A DNA stretch of 64,000 bases from Numida meleagris. Taxonomy: Eukaryota > Chordata > Aves > Galliformes > Numididae. The notes below the pieces were generated by a model. That model made no database searches, was not told the origin of the DNA, and saw only the letters and a list, made by a program, of their open reading frames with translations. Shown piece after piece: positions 26,201-41,200 of this stretch. The DNA lies in contig NC_034413.1 of assembly GCF_002078875.1 (NCBI RefSeq), positions 62,240,453 to 62,304,452 on the forward strand. The letters are read 5' to 3'. The position numbers were made by a program, and so were the translations under genes. Positions within the stretch are counted from its first letter, which is position 1, and every line of letters begins with the position of its first letter.

Positions 26201-29200
26201 TGATAAACTTCAATTCTGCAGAACTCAGAGAAAGAAGGACTGGCAGGAAGATACCATTCTAGCAACCAACAAGCAACAATATGATGAACTAGTGCTCATC
26301 TCAAAAGCTTTGAAACTCGAGTTTCAGACCCCAAGCTGCTTTGGCAATGCTGCTCTACTGATTTAGAGCCTCCAAGACTCAGATAAACACTGAGACAGCA
26401 TCCCCACGCCAGCTCCCCAGCACAGCTCCAGTACAGCAGCTGTACTCCAGAATGCAAACACTTGCAAGATTGCACGGGCTGTGGACAGGGGGTTCTCCAA
26501 GGAGCCATAGGCAGCCATCCAGAAACACCTCTCGTTACAGAGTGGTGTTTGCAGGAACAAAAATCATAATTAGTGCTTGTGACCTGCTGGATAAAGCACC
26601 ATTCTGCAGGAGGATGTGATAATTAGGCAGCAGACAAGTGCTCATTCACCAGAGAAGTTTCCTCCACTGAGTTTAAATAAAGGGGGGGAAAAAGGGGCTG
26701 GTCTGTTTATTTAGTTCTAAGATCTAAGTTAGGGTTGTGCTCAAAGGCTGTGAATAGGATCAGCACCGCGGCCACAGCCACATCAAGGTGGGCTCAGCCT
26801 CCCCGCTGAGAGCCTGACAATCCCTGGGCACTTTGCAGTTGATGATGCACTTCAGCGTGCCAAGTTACATTTCCCTCACTGTCACTGAATCCTGACAAAA
26901 CTTGCTGGTCTCCAAACCCATCTTTGAGCATCACAAGAGCATTCACTGAGCGGAGATGCCCGAGGGGAAGGGTGAAACCACACTCATCAGGGGCTGTGCT
27001 CGCCAAAAGCTGCCGGAGTCAGGAGCAAACGGTGCCCAGAGCAGCACAGGCCCCGCTGACACCCCGAGTTCCCCGTGCCCGCTCACCAGCTGGCTGGATG
27101 CACTGTACTCGTTGGCCTCGTTCAGGTGGCACTGGCCATCGTGGGGCTGCACCAGCCCCCCCAGCTTCCCATCCAGGGCTATGTGGGGCACATCATCCGT
27201 CGTGAAGACCAGCAGGTGGGATGCCTCCTTCCGCCAGCCAATCTTCTCCTGAGGCAGAAGAAAAGGCCTCGTTAACATTAATTAGTAGAGCGCCATGCAT
27301 CTGTCCACCCATATCTGGCGAGAAAACAAGATGTTGGGGCCCCTCTGGCATTTCCCAGCACCTCCCTCCAATGCAGTTACTTAAAAAGGCATGAGGAGGT
27401 ATGTGGACTGTCCACCAGACCTTCTCTACCCCGATCCAAGAATAAGAATTTCAGCTGCTTTTATAGCCAGAGGAGACCTGCCAAATTCCTCTGCACGCGT
27501 TTCATCTGACCTCGTTTCCTCAGCTCGGCGGAACGGCCGCGCTGCTGCATGCAGCACGAGGGCTGCACCAGCCCCGCTCAGCATTTTCCTTGCAGCCTGC
27601 TTGGAAAAGCAGCTTCTGTGCTGCAGCACAGGAAGCAAGGCCCTCGCCCGCATCCCATCTGTGCAAGGAACAGGCGTTGTGACTGTCTTGACTGTCTGAG
27701 CATGGACAGATCTGCAGGGAAAGTGTTTTTGCATGGAAAGGCACAGGAGTTGGATGCTAATTGCTTCCCTCCCACAGTGCTCCCCAAGCTCCGCACCAGC
27801 CCAAGTAGATCCGTGCCTAAGCAAGCATGCTGAAGCTGCCTGTTGCAATAGAAGTGGAGGGAAACAGGGGAGCCAAAAGGAAACCTTTGGAAACCATCAG
27901 ACAGCAGCTCTCTCCACCTACACTTGTGGATGGCTCTGGCCTCCAGCTTGTGCCCCCACAGTGCACAGAGCATGGAGCCAGGGGCACCCAGAAGCAACCC
28001 ACATCTGAAAACATGAACTCCCAACTCCTCTGGATTTCGCTGCTCAGCTTACTTAGTAACATCTGAAATCTACCTCAGACTACATTCACATGCCAGCCGA
28101 CAAACTTCTGCAGCTTGCCTGCAGGCATTTCCTATGGAAACCACTGGTGGGGTGATGATGAGCTGGCAGTGCGCACAAAAGTGTAACCATGATTGCCACC
28201 ACAATTTTCAGCTGCTGATCTGAGTCACAGCCCACAGCCTGCTGACCTTTCTGTTAAATACAGCTTCAGGAGAACTACCCCAGACTCTACTTCCTTTTCT
28301 TGCCTAGTGCAAGATGTATTTTTTCTTTAAGGGCATTTTCAAGAGCCTTGCAATGCAAGTATGGCCAGAGGAAGCCCTTTTTGGTAGGACAGGTGTGCCG
28401 TGTAGCAGCACATTGACATCCAGGTCAGAAAGCAACAGGGCTTTTTTGCTCTGGGAAGCAGGAGGCATTACACAGAAGCAATCCCACCGGATAAAAGGCT
28501 GAAACCCAAAAGTGATTACGGCTCTGACAATGCAAGTTCTTGCACCACTCAGCCACCAGACAGGCACCCAACCAGCAGCCCATCCAACTCACTTTCCTTC
28601 AGGTACCCAAAGCAGACTTCTTTAAGGACTGAGACAAAAACCACAGATTCCACTTGCTTAGACGTGTGCTATGCCCAAACCAAACGAGCTTCATTCAGAC
28701 AACAGTTATGCAGCCACCTCAGGCATGATGCCTCTGTTTTTCTGCCTGCTGGCACCACTTTTTCCACCAAGGGCGACGCACCTCTTCATACACAGACTCA
28801 CCCCATTCTCACACTTAAGCCAAGCACACAGAAATGCTGAAGAAATCTGGGCAGGATATCTCAGCTGGGGCACCCAACCTGATGCCAAAGCAGCATGGTG
28901 CTTCGAGCCAACGCAGCAAACACCAACACATTGCAAAATCTGCACGCCTGCCGGAGACGGGTAGAAAAATTGAGAGGCTGGCACCGAGCAGCTGCAGCAT
29001 CTCCCACTGCCTCTGCCAGCGGCTCCAAAGCGCTGGGAAATGCGGCTCCCCGCAAGACATGCAGCCCTCTGCTCTGCTTAACACAAACAACCAAAGAGGT
29101 TTTCATTTATTTTTACTGGCCCGTGATTTTTGAACAGCAATCTGCATTGACGCCGGCCCCGGTTTTAATCCCCGTGGGATACGAAGGTTTGAAAGGCAGG

Positions 29201-32200
29201 GTGGGACCTGACCTGAGGCAGTGTGGAGGGGCAGGACGTGTTTCTGCAGGGCCACGCAGGAACGGATCCTGCCCCGCTCCCACAGTCAGCGCTGTCAGAG
29301 CTGCCACAGCTGCCTCGGCACATCCCAGCCCTCCGAACCCAATTGAAAAGGCAGCCGGACTGCTATCAGCGCTTCCAAGTCTGAAGTAAGCATCTAAATT
29401 TATGCTAAATGTATTGCCTAGGGAGCGCTGACCAAAAGCAGCTCATAAGACACTTTACTTTATAACCTAGCATCCCCTCCTTGCTGCAGCTCTGTGTATA
29501 CGATCTGCAACTGACATGTGCCACCAAGCCCTACGATGTCTGCACTTCAAGATGGCAGAAAACCAAAGTATTGCAAATGGAAAATGTAATTACAGAAAGT
29601 TGATTAATATTCCTGGCTAACTATTCTAGCATCAGCATAAAGGCTTATTGTCTCTGGCTCTTTCATTGCCTCCAGAATAACATTTACCATCTCTCCATCT
29701 TTCAGAGAGGAGCCAAACACGGACCAGTTATTAGTCTGTATTAGCTGTGCAAGCTCTCCCCACTCCTCAGTTTAAAGCCTCAGCCAAAAAATGACTGGAG
29801 CATTACGGAGCTCTTACAGCAGCTCACGCAGAAAAAACGCTTGATATGAATTACAGCACGAAAACACCTCGCCGACAGATGAGGTACTGTTTCTCCCACC
29901 TCCGTGCTTGCAGGGGAGAACACTGCACTCTGACACTGGGGCTGCCAACGGACCTCCCTTGGGATGCTACAAATGGCTCCTTTAAGTGCTCACAGGGTCT
30001 CAAATGCTCTAAAGGGTGAAAGCTTGAAGAGCTGGAGCATGCCAGGAGAGGCAGCAGGGTACTGCAGACCGGTGGCAATGGGGAAACCCACCCCACAGCC
30101 ACAGACAGACCCCAGATTACCACCGCGGGACCTGCAAGGGGAACAAAGCTCCCCTTGGGGTTATGGGGCTCAGGAAGCACAGCCCAAGCGATGCTCTGTG
30201 CAGCATTTCTGCGCTGTAAGAAAATCCTGTCCCATTTCTGCAGTAAGGAAAATGCGATGGAGAAACCGCAAAGAGCCACACGAAGGGTGGCACAACTGAG
30301 TCACCGCTCCGAGACGTCCCTGCTCTAGTGCCACCTCTCAGCCACACGATGAACTTTGTACCTACAGGAGCCCTGGAGCAGCGCTGTCCCAGCGCCAGCA
30401 GCAGCACCTGTGCCAGGCTGGGAGAGGAGAGATGTCTGCTCTGAGGCGTCAGAGCCAACAGGGCAGGCTCAGTCCTGTTGAGCTCCCAGCGTGAACAAAG
30501 GGAGATCTGCGTTCCCACTCAGGCCTGTTGCACAAGCCTGCATCCCACCGCTCCCATGGATGATGCTTATCTTCTGGCTCCCAAAATCTACACCCACAAG
30601 AAAACAGGACCTACCAATAGGACTGTGCATGGCTGAGCTGGGCAAAAACCAAATTGTGTGTCAGAGGGGAAAAGGCAGCCTGGGCTCTCCCTGGAGAGCA
30701 GGGCAGCACAGCCGCACCGCCCAGGGGAGTGGACACGTTGGCTTTCATCCCCAACTCACAAAGGGATATGGAGCAACCCAACTACTTGCTCCAGGAGGAT
30801 TTTGAGCAAGAATCTTGCAGTGAGAACAGCATGCAAACCTAGCTGTGCACTGCAGGGAGAGGGCTTGTCCCTTGTGGGATGGTGACAGCAAGGGAGATGC
30901 ATTTCTACTATGCCTCTTCATGCACAAAAGCACATAAAAACATCTACTTTTCAATGCAATTTTCATGGTTTCTGCAAGAAAAATTTACTCATTCCTTCCA
31001 AGAAATTAGACACTGAAGCTGGATCCAAGAATACAGTTAAAGAAACTTCCCCTCTTTTACTTTGCTTTAAAAACCCAGAAGGCAGCGTGACTCACCTTGC
31101 ACACAGCAGCCTGCAAGATTGCATCGAAACCGCCCTCTGGAGCATCCCTGTTCCGGGACACCTTCTGCTTCTGCACTTCTTCATTGAAACGGTCGACTTT
31201 GTCCGTCAGGGACAAGAGATGGCGGAAACCAAAGGAGGGGATGCAGCTTGGGAACAGCTTATAGCTGTAAGAGGAGCAGAGGAGGAGCAGTTAGCTGGCA
31301 TCAATCCCACCAGGAGCCACAAGCTGTAGGAGCTCCCAGCTCCGCCATGCAGGCCTCCAAATCTTTGAGCCTTCCACCAGACTTCATGGTTTGGATGCTC
31401 TGATTTCTGACTAGTTATCTGCAAACAAAGAGTAGAGCCTATCTCTGTTTCCATCCTGCATCAGCTTTGAGCAGCTGGAGTTTCCAGAGATTTCATCCGG
31501 ACTGAATGTCTGCATATAAGGTTCAAGTGGAGACACCAAGCACTGGGGCCATATGGCTGTGGGGCTTCAGTGCCCATAAATCACAGCAATTTCCACACTA
31601 GAGCCCCCAGCACAGCAATACAGTGGGCATGCACCTACTTAATCACTCACACATCCTCCCACTCTCCCTGCGAGGCAGGTCAGCAAACGCCATCACCCCT
31701 GCTTAGCTTGGAGCAGCAAGGAAGGAGCAGCATGGAGAAACGACACAGAGAGGCTGCCAGGAAACCTTGCAAGGCAGCCAGGAGGCAACAAACCTCATGG
31801 GTTTGGTGTTCATGGTGTGGTTGGGAGCCCTGAGCTTAGCGAGTCCTGCAGTGTGGGCAGGAGGTGAGCATGGGCAGGGGAGAGGGAGGAGAAGAGTTAA
31901 GAAGAAAATGTGTTTGCAAAAGAGTTGCACTTGCAGTAGGTCACTCTTATCTTCAGAGATAGAAAGCAGAGAACAATTTAAAATGACCCACTGTGGGTAG
32001 GCTCTAAGAGGCTTTCTAACAAAGGAGCAGTTAAAGTTTACCACTGCTGGTAGCTCTAATCCCTCCCATGCCAGAGGCTGCGTGCCACGTGCATGTCCCT
32101 ACTGTGCAAACCCACCCACACCACCATGCATGGATCTAGCATATCCAGCCTCCTGAGCACAGCAGCCAAGCCTTAGTGCAGCAGCAAATGAGGATGAAGA

Positions 32201-35200
32201 AGATGACTGCATGCACCCCTGAGGCCATGCCAAATTTCAGGGGCAGGGGAAGATCTGAGCAGAGCACAGGACATGGTGCTGTGATGTCAGCGAACAGCTC
32301 GTGCAGAGCCACTCGTCTGTGCACAGCCAGGTTTGTCAGCCAGGTGGTTTCCATTACAGCAGCATCCCAAAGTTAGGCGTGCAAGGGATGCAGAATGGAA
32401 AATACTGCACAACCTGGATACTCTGAGCAAGAGGAAGTGTTTGAAGAAAAAGTGACAGATGAAAGTACTCCTTCACTAGCCAGGGCTTTCATCAAAGCAC
32501 TGTAGGCTCCCTAAGCTCCAAAACAAGCTTTGTACTTTCCTCTGACTTACCTACTTTCATCCCACCATAAACACGTGCAAGGGCACCAAAGTCAAGGAGT
32601 TCCAGATTTGTGGCTATGCTTCACAGCCAAAGCATGAGTTTTTAGCATCAAAATCACCATCCAATTGACTTTCCTCTCTGGATAGAACCGATGAAAAAAG
32701 TGCGTGGATAATTTTGTCTGGTCAACAGGTGATGAGATGCCAAATATACAGTGAATGCCAGAAGATGGCAAGAGACTTACAGCTGATGAAAGCTCTCTTT
32801 AAATTGCCTCACGTAGAAAAGTTAGAGCAAACACACTCATAAAACTTGGTGTCTGTGGTGTGATCTTACAGCCTAAGTATCTCCAAATGCTTCACAAAAA
32901 AGGGCTAACTCTACTGCCCTTACAGCAGTAAAGAGCACCCCAAAAAGGGATGTGGAGAAGTGGCAGGATGAGGAGCACAAAAGTAAGTGTCAAAAGCGAC
33001 ATTCTCCCAGGAGGCCATTTCAGGTTGGATATTAGGAAAAATCTCTTCTCGGAAAGAGTGGTGAGGCACTGGCACAGGGAGGTGGCGGAGTCACTGCCTC
33101 TGGAGGTGCTCAGGAAAAAGGTAGATGTGGCACTGGGTGACATGGTTAGTGGGCACAATGTGGATGGGTTGGGGTTGGACTTGGTGATCTTTGAGGTCTT
33201 TTCCAACCTTAATGATTCTATGACTCATTGCTGTATCCATCCTTACATGCCAACATTCAAATCCATCTGAGCTTGCACACCCTTCACGTCAGCCTATTTC
33301 ACTCTGGCATAATCCTTGATTCAACAGACTAGATCCTCTGGCTGTTACAAGTCAAACAAAAAGACACTAAGAAAGCTACTAACAAGGAAAAAAAAAAAGG
33401 CTCTGATAACACTGCAAAGCAAACTGCATTATTTGTGTCTGTTGCAATTGCCAGTTTGCTTTCCTTCCACGGCAATAAAGATGACGGAAGCTGCCTGACA
33501 TCTTCAGAATGCCTTACAAATACTCACTAATCAGTCTCACAGGCCCTTCCAAATCTCACTTCCCCCAAACACTTCTGTTGGGAAAGAACTGCACTGCTTT
33601 GGTCTCCTTATCTGTGAAGTGGAGAAGAAGAGCTTAATTGACCTGCTCAGGGCCAAACTATGACTCAGAGCCAGGATCAGAAATCAGGAATTTCTGGCTC
33701 TTGCTCCCCTTTCTCAAAGCCTGTAAAAAAAAAAAAAAGCCTGCAATGTCTGCATCCTCTTCAGGTATTTAAAAATAACTTTGGATTCCTGGCACAAGAG
33801 TTTCACGTGTCTAGATGCAGAGTAAACCCGAAAGCCGCTGCAAAATTGGAAATTGCCCTATTTTGAATGGCTCTGGAGCATTACCACACAGTCCCAAAAG
33901 CGTGGTTCAGTGCCTAAAGCCAGAACTGCAAGGAAAGACTGTCCAGCCCTGTCAGGGCCAGCACTGGGCTTCTCCCTTTGGGGAGCACCTACCACTTACC
34001 CAATGCAGGGATTGTTTTGGTATCTTGGTGCTGTGTAGGAGAAAGGAGAAATGTTTTTGTCCACAAAAGAGCCAAACCCCAGCCGGAAATTGCTAGTGAG
34101 CTTTCGCATCTCTTCAGCAAGCTTGGTCCCCAGATTGCGAATATTGTCCAGGTCGTCATTCATGGACAGGGAGAGATCCATCAGGTAGTACAGGTCCACG
34201 GGATAGTCCTCCACTTGCCGGACCTGAACTCGGAAGGAGGTCCGGTCACCTGCACACACACACAAGAGTTGAGAGCAGTGAAAAGCGCTGCAGGAAAACC
34301 CCTAGCACACATCAAGTCCAGACTGTGTGCTATTTTTTTTTATTTTTTTTTTACCTGTGCAGAGCAGACAGGTCTCTCGCAAACTAAGAGGGCTAAGGGG
34401 AACAAGCTTTTTCAAGTCCATTCCTTAGGAGACTAACGGGTAAGCAAGCGAGCCCTGCACAAGAAGGAAAGGAGGTGGAGCAGGAGAAGGAAGAGGGCCA
34501 GGAAAAACATGAGGTGAAGGCAAGATGTCCTCTGGGCTGTGCCTGGAAGGCAGGTTGAGGCAGACACAGAAGGAACACCTTTCAGAAGGACTTCTCCCCA
34601 GGAAAAGTGTCACATCCCCATCACTCTGGAGAAAGCAGGGTGAAAAGGGAAGTGAAACGGGAAAAGAAGGATGTTGCAGACAAATGGGGAAGTACCAAAG
34701 CGGAGATGAAGCTTTCATCCAAAGTGATGAACACAAGGGAGGGAGCTGACAGGACTGAGTCAGGCTGAGGAGACGTGAAAAGAGCTGAGGAAAGCCTTTT
34801 CCCTGACCTCCCATGAGTGCTGCCCTTTTGCAAAGTTCTTTTGGCTGAGCTGGTGTCCAGAATAGGAGTCCATGCATTGAAAAACATGAACTGGCATCAA
34901 TATGAGCTCGAATTCAAGCCAAAAGGGACATGGCCAACGTCTGCCTTACACTTCACCAACAGCTGAGAGAGGGGACAAACTGAAGCCCCCAGCACTCTCC
35001 AGCTGGGAAATCTCCTGCTGGCTCTGCAGCCCCTTTTCCAGCTTGGTGGGTCCTCAGGGGGGGCTAAGGCCACCTAAAGACCTCCTTCCTTCCCACTTCT
35101 CCCTTCATAGCCCAGGCTGAACTTTCAGGCACCAGCAGGTTCCGCAGAACTCTCTTTGCTTCCTCCCTCTTCCTCAGAAATGAAACACACATTTTTTATT

Positions 35201-38200
35201 ATTGTGAAAACATTTCCCTAAAAGTTTTATTGTTTTCCTCATTGTTCACAGCAGCACAGCTGCTCCCACTTACTTCCAGCCCATGAGCAGGCAGCAGCAG
35301 CACCCCCAGTGCTACACAGCATCCCCTGCAGCCCCTCACGGTGCCAGTTCCTGCTCCCCTGAGCCCTGTGCCATCTCCACCCCAAGATGCATTTTTCCCC
35401 ACTTAACTCTTTGAGAAAAAAGGAAACGTGCCCTTGGCACACAGTGCCCCAGACACAGCAGTTTCAAAAAATACTCTTCTTCCAGAGCAGGTCCTAAGAT
35501 GGGAATTGCCGTGCTAGAAAGAGGACTTGGGGTGCTCCACTGAACCCTTCTGGATGGTAATGAATGTATTAGTCCATGAAAAAGCACCAAAAATAACAGG
35601 ATCCCAATGCTGCTGCTTCTTTCATTCCTAACTGCACAAATTAATTATCTCACAGAAAATATTGCTAATGTATGGTGATGTCAGTACAAAAGAATTTATT
35701 ATTCGCTGTGTACAGTATTAGTCTCACTCTTTAGGGATTACACAGCCCCTTCCTTCCCCACATACCACCACCACCATCCTCTCCTTAGGGCTTTTACTGA
35801 GAAGTGTTAGAAGTCAAAACTGCATTCAGAAATGTTTCCTGGATACTGTCACACAGAGGCAGCACAAAAACTGCAAAAGCTGGTTTTGGCCAATTTAAGA
35901 ATGCAAACTTGACACCCATGATTATCCACAAAACCCTCTTCTGCTTGCTGACTTCATGGACAACAAACAAGAATCCATTCATTGCTTTAAATTCCTGTTA
36001 CAATATTCGTACTTTTCATACCAGAACGCTGTCTTATAGCCAGACCTAGGGCTAACAAGCAACGTCATAAAAACTAAATGCTTGATCCGAAAGCTGCCCT
36101 GGGAAGACATGGATGTAAGGCCTTTGGGAATCAACTCTGAGCACAGAGATTTGAGTATGTGGTTTCTGCTGCACGATGCCTAGATCTCACAGCCTGGGTG
36201 GGACCAGCAAACAATTGACAATTCGCCCTGTTCTGCTTCTGCTTAGCAGTCTGAGAATAGAAGAACACAATCACCACGCCTGCTGTGTCAACTGGTCTTT
36301 GAAATCCTACACTCCATGCACAAAAAAACCAGTTCCTGATGGAGAGCAAAATTGGTATTATGCACAATACGCACAAAATTAAACCAATATTGTCTCCTTT
36401 TTGTCTTGGGTGCAGCCCTCAGGATCCGCTCTCAAGCTCAAGTATGAATGGATGATTTTAACTGAGGATGCAAAGCCCAGCGTTTGGGTAGTCATCAGCC
36501 CTGAGTAAGATAGTGTGCTGCTCTGCATCAAAAAAAAAAAAAACCAAACCAGCAAAAATGGGAGATATTTTGAAAAAGATGTAGATATATTCCTCCTTCT
36601 GTAGTGACTTGGGGGACTTGAGAGCAAGTCCTGCAGCCACAGGAGCAGCTGGAAAGGTGAGACTGCAGAAAGCTGCTGGCAAGACTCCTGCCCCTCCCTG
36701 AGCCTGCATTTGTTGGCACCCAGGAGCAGCAGTACAGCCTCACCTTCACTCCCTATTTCTGCAGATCTGCTGGTTGTCCAGAGAAGCTGTGGATGCCCCA
36801 TCCCTGTTCATCCCTGTTCACCTGGAGGTGCTCGAGGCACATGCCCTGGGCAGACTGATCTGGTGGGTGGCAGCCCTGCCCAAGGCAGGGGGTTGGGAAT
36901 GGATGATCTTTAAGGTCCCTTCCAACCTAAGCCACTCTATGATTTGTCCAGCAGACCACAAGCTATGGCAATGCACAGCATCCAGGTGAAGTGAGAGCAG
37001 TGCTGCACCCCAGATGGGTTATCAGCCCCACCTTCCGTCTTTCTCCCATATGGGAACTTGGCAGAGCAGCCTGGCTCCCTGGGAGGCCCAGCAGGAACTG
37101 CAGCTCCAGCATCCAGCAACGCTGCCCCAGGAAAGCCAAAGGGGGATGGACCCCACATCCCACCTCACTGCTGGAGCCACGGGCATCCCAACATCCAGGG
37201 GTGGGGAAAGGAATGTGCTGAGCACCGGGTGTCATGCCTGCAAGATGGCAACGCTGAGCCTGCCCTTTCCCACAGCGACTGCCTCAAGGAACAGAGTAAT
37301 AACAGTAATAACAACTCCCTTTGTACGGGAGCAAGCCTGTTGCGTAAGCAGCACAGAATTGCAGAAGCAGAGCCACACCGGAGCCACCAGTAGCCCTGGT
37401 AGCTCCTGAAAAAGCACTGGTGGGGCGAGCACCAGCTCACACTGCTGTTTCTCTTGGGCAAAACATCCTATCTCATTTTTCTGTATGTTCGTAAGAGCTG
37501 TCACAGAAACATAAGCCCTAGAAACCCACACCAACTGCTTATAATGAATCACGCTTTTATACTTGCTTACAAACTTTGCCATAAAGAGCTTTTTTTCCCC
37601 TTTCAGAAGCATCGGCTGCCAAATGTCTGCAAGAATTCTGAACCCACATTAAAGCCTCCCCCCACCATGCAAAAACTTTTGATAACAAGCATACTCGCGT
37701 GGCTCCATCTAGCCTTTCACTCTTAATTTTCAATTAAAATGAAAAGACTTAAGAAAAGTGATGGCTCAGGGGAATGAAACAAGGGTGTGGATATGGTCCA
37801 AGCTCTGAGTCACAAGTTCACATCTTCATCTCAGGCCTTGATCCCATGGCTCTTTTGCATACCAACAGAAAACAGATACACTTTTTAAAAAAAATTTACA
37901 TAAGGAGCTGTCTCAGTTTAGAGTCAAGCACTGTCAGGCTTCAGGATCCGAAGTTTCTTTAACTCCTCCCATCCAAAGAGTGCATTTTTAAGCTGAGCAC
38001 GTTCCTTTTAAATGCTCACAAGGGTTAGGTGATAGCTTTAGGTGGGGTCTGATTGACCGCGCACTGTCTTCTCTCACAGAAAACCTCAGCCCCAGTTCTG
38101 TTTGGGGCATACCATGGAAGCTGATGGGCTCTGCACGGGGCCAGCAGACACCGCCATCACTGAGCACAGGGACATGGGTACAGCCATCCCTCTGCCTGCT

Positions 38201-41200
38201 CAGGCTGGACCGGGCTCTGAGCACCCTGATCAAGCAGCAGGTGTCCCTTCTCACGGCAGGCCAGTAGAACTAGATGACCTTTAAGGGTCCCTTCCAACTC
38301 AAACCATTCTACGATCCTATGTCCTGCCCAGCTTCTCGCCCATCCACGTGCCATCACGGAGCTGGGAGCTGCTGGGACTCACCGGGACGAAGACTCAGGG
38401 CGACTTTCTGTGGGGTGATCTGCGTGACGTCCAGGTGGGTCTGCCCAGAGCCCTTGCTGCTCAGGGGGACGTTCTTCACCACGCTACTGCTGCTGCGAGG
38501 GTTCTCGATGGCTCCGGCGCAACCATTGGCAATGAGGTTCTGCAGGAAGTCGCACCGTGATGGGATGGACTTCGTGCTGCCGAACTCCTGGGAGGTAAGC
38601 AACAGACAGTTTGGAAGGGGAAGGAGAAGACCAGAAGGTGAATTTTTGCATGTGCGTATGAGCACGGGGGAGCTTTACAAAAGGAAGACAGGACACAGAA
38701 GTGTCACCAAGAGAAGCCAGAGGGCCAAGTGCAACCTGGAGAGAGAGGCTGGGGGCTCCGGGCACATATGTCCCCTCTTCCCTGGGTGAGACCACACATC
38801 CCAGCACCAGCACCATGGTACCCCTACCTCAAACCTCTGCAAAGAGGGCCCTGGGCTCTATTGCACAGGAAAAATGCCACTGCAGCAAGAGTTCTGTAGG
38901 CTGGAGCACAGCTGGAGTGCTGTGACATGGGCAGGTTTTCTAGGGAAGCTCTGCTGGAGAATGAGGGACTTGGATGAGGGCTGATGGGAAGTGTTACACT
39001 GAATCAGCTGCAGGCTGAACAAGAAACCAGCAAGAGCAGACTGGAGAGGCAGTGGACACAAAGCTGCCGACAGCACATAGAATCATGGAAGGGACAATTA
39101 AAGGTCATCTGGTCCAACCTTCCCTGCAATGAACAGGGACATCTCCCCCAGTACCTCCCCCAGCCCTCCTGCAGCCCCCGGCCAGCTCCCACCATGGCAC
39201 ACAACGGGACATTGTGCGTGGCAGGCACTCAGGAACAGCCTGGCCTCACAATGCAGCCTTTGGCAGCCAGCACGTCCTATTTGTTAGCGTGCTGGTTTTA
39301 TTCTTATTTTTTGAACAGGCGAAACAGAGCGAGTTGCCCAAAGCTTACTGAATTTTCAACAGCTGATTTCTGCTTTTTTCTGCACTGTAACAATAGACAC
39401 AACCATCTTCTGCTCGGGGGCTAAGCTACTATACTAAAATGGCACGAAATAATGCAGAGAAGATGCTCACAGCCCCTCCTTCAGCCACACAGCCAAAAAA
39501 AGCAGAGCAGGGCTGGATAAATCCCGCATTTTGTCAATGCTGGAGTGCAGCAAGGGATGGGGGAAAGATCGAGGAGGCAGAAATTGTCTGACTGATGTCA
39601 AACACAGCTCGGGAGTGTCCCCAAGGACAGCCTTGGCCATGGGGTCCTGGGACACATACAGAGCATTTCCTCTGCATTTCCTCACTATGAGGCCCGAACA
39701 TTATTTGAAAAATGCAAGGTTTGCATTCCATCAAGGAGCAGCGATGCCAAGCCTAGGCGACGGCACATCAGATGGATGTGAACATGAATTTCTTGGAATG
39801 CACTGTGTAAACAGATGGACTGCAAGAGAGGAGGACTGGGACTATGTAAATCATCTCCAGCATGACAAAATAGAGAGCAGAGTCCCTCCCGGCCAAGAAC
39901 AATGCCCAGAAGAGCAGCAGGTTTAGGGCAGCCTTGGGGAAGAATTTATCTCAGACATGATTAGCGCTTAACGGAGTTGGACTCAATGATCCTTACAGGT
40001 CCCTTCCAACCTGGGATATTCTATGATTAAATCAGCGAGTAGCCAGCCTTTGTCAAGCACTTCCAGTCACCCCTGAGGTCTGCTCCAAAACCTCTTGATG
40101 TTCACGGAACAGCTTGACTTCAAAGGGCTCTAAACTGGGACCTGATTTTCTGGCTGGGATGGGGGTAGCACAATGCAGCCCTGGAGGAGGACGAGGAGGA
40201 GGATGCTTCCTCACTATCTATCAGCCCTTAGCAGCACATCCTGCAGCACATCCTGCAGCACCAGGAGAAAGGCTCTGGCTACATGTTTATGGCAATACTC
40301 AGCTCCCAGCTCTGACTGTCCCACCAAGCCGAGCCACCAGCAACACAAGGGACATGGCTCTCATGGGATTCCCCCTCCCCAAAGGCTACTTCAGCCACCT
40401 CAGCCCACATTTTGGGCAGGAGATGCCCCTCTTCAGGAGAAAGTAGAGAGGAAGAACCCAGCTCTTGAGGGGATGCAGAACACCACACTTCTTCAGCTCC
40501 CCATCTCTGCTGCTCCTGACCAAGCTATTTTCTGCTTAGATTTCTTCCAAAATTGGCCCTGGGGAATTGCCACAGGATGACAATTGCTGAGCTGCACTGG
40601 CTTGTGCTGCAGAATGGCATCTGCTCAGAGATCACACCCTGCGGCTCTTGGTATTGACTCACACTGCTTGCTGGGCCTGTGCATCAATAAGCAAGCAAAA
40701 GGCAATGCATGAAGGCAGATAGAAGTTAATGGAGATCGGGCCAACAACACGACAATTAGATGCTCATCAGCTTGAAAGTTTTAAGACAAATTGCTTAGCT
40801 CATGCAAGAACAATATTGGCCAAACATAACTATGACTTTACACATCCTAAGCTATTCCCTACAGGTTTTGCTTTAATCACTTCAATCCTGCATTAATTCA
40901 GCAGAAACTGTGCTTTATTTCTTCGCTTCAAAAGCTGACACGTTCCCTCCAAGAGATCCCTTGATTTTCCTTCCTCATCCTCCAGGCACAAACTCCTGCC
41001 ATCAGAAAGCACGGGGTACGTGCACTCTGCCGGCAAACATGGGAGAATTCAATTCACCAAAAAGGAAATTTCAGTTTAATGAATAGGATTCAGGTGCATC
41101 CCTGGTTGGCATGCACACACACAGATATACCTGCACACATAACCCACGGGTGGATGTACATCCACACAAAGTATACACACGCCAGGTATTTTCTCCTGCC

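Larger units (their letters stand above)
34250..38382 (-). other. ITGB5 intron 3
   Basis: Bounded by GTGAGT and a (TG)n-CAG acceptor. It has plus-oriented CR1 pieces at 36778-36945 and 38190-38322, T-rich runs near 34331 and an A run near 36529. No exon seen. Confidence 0.75.
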
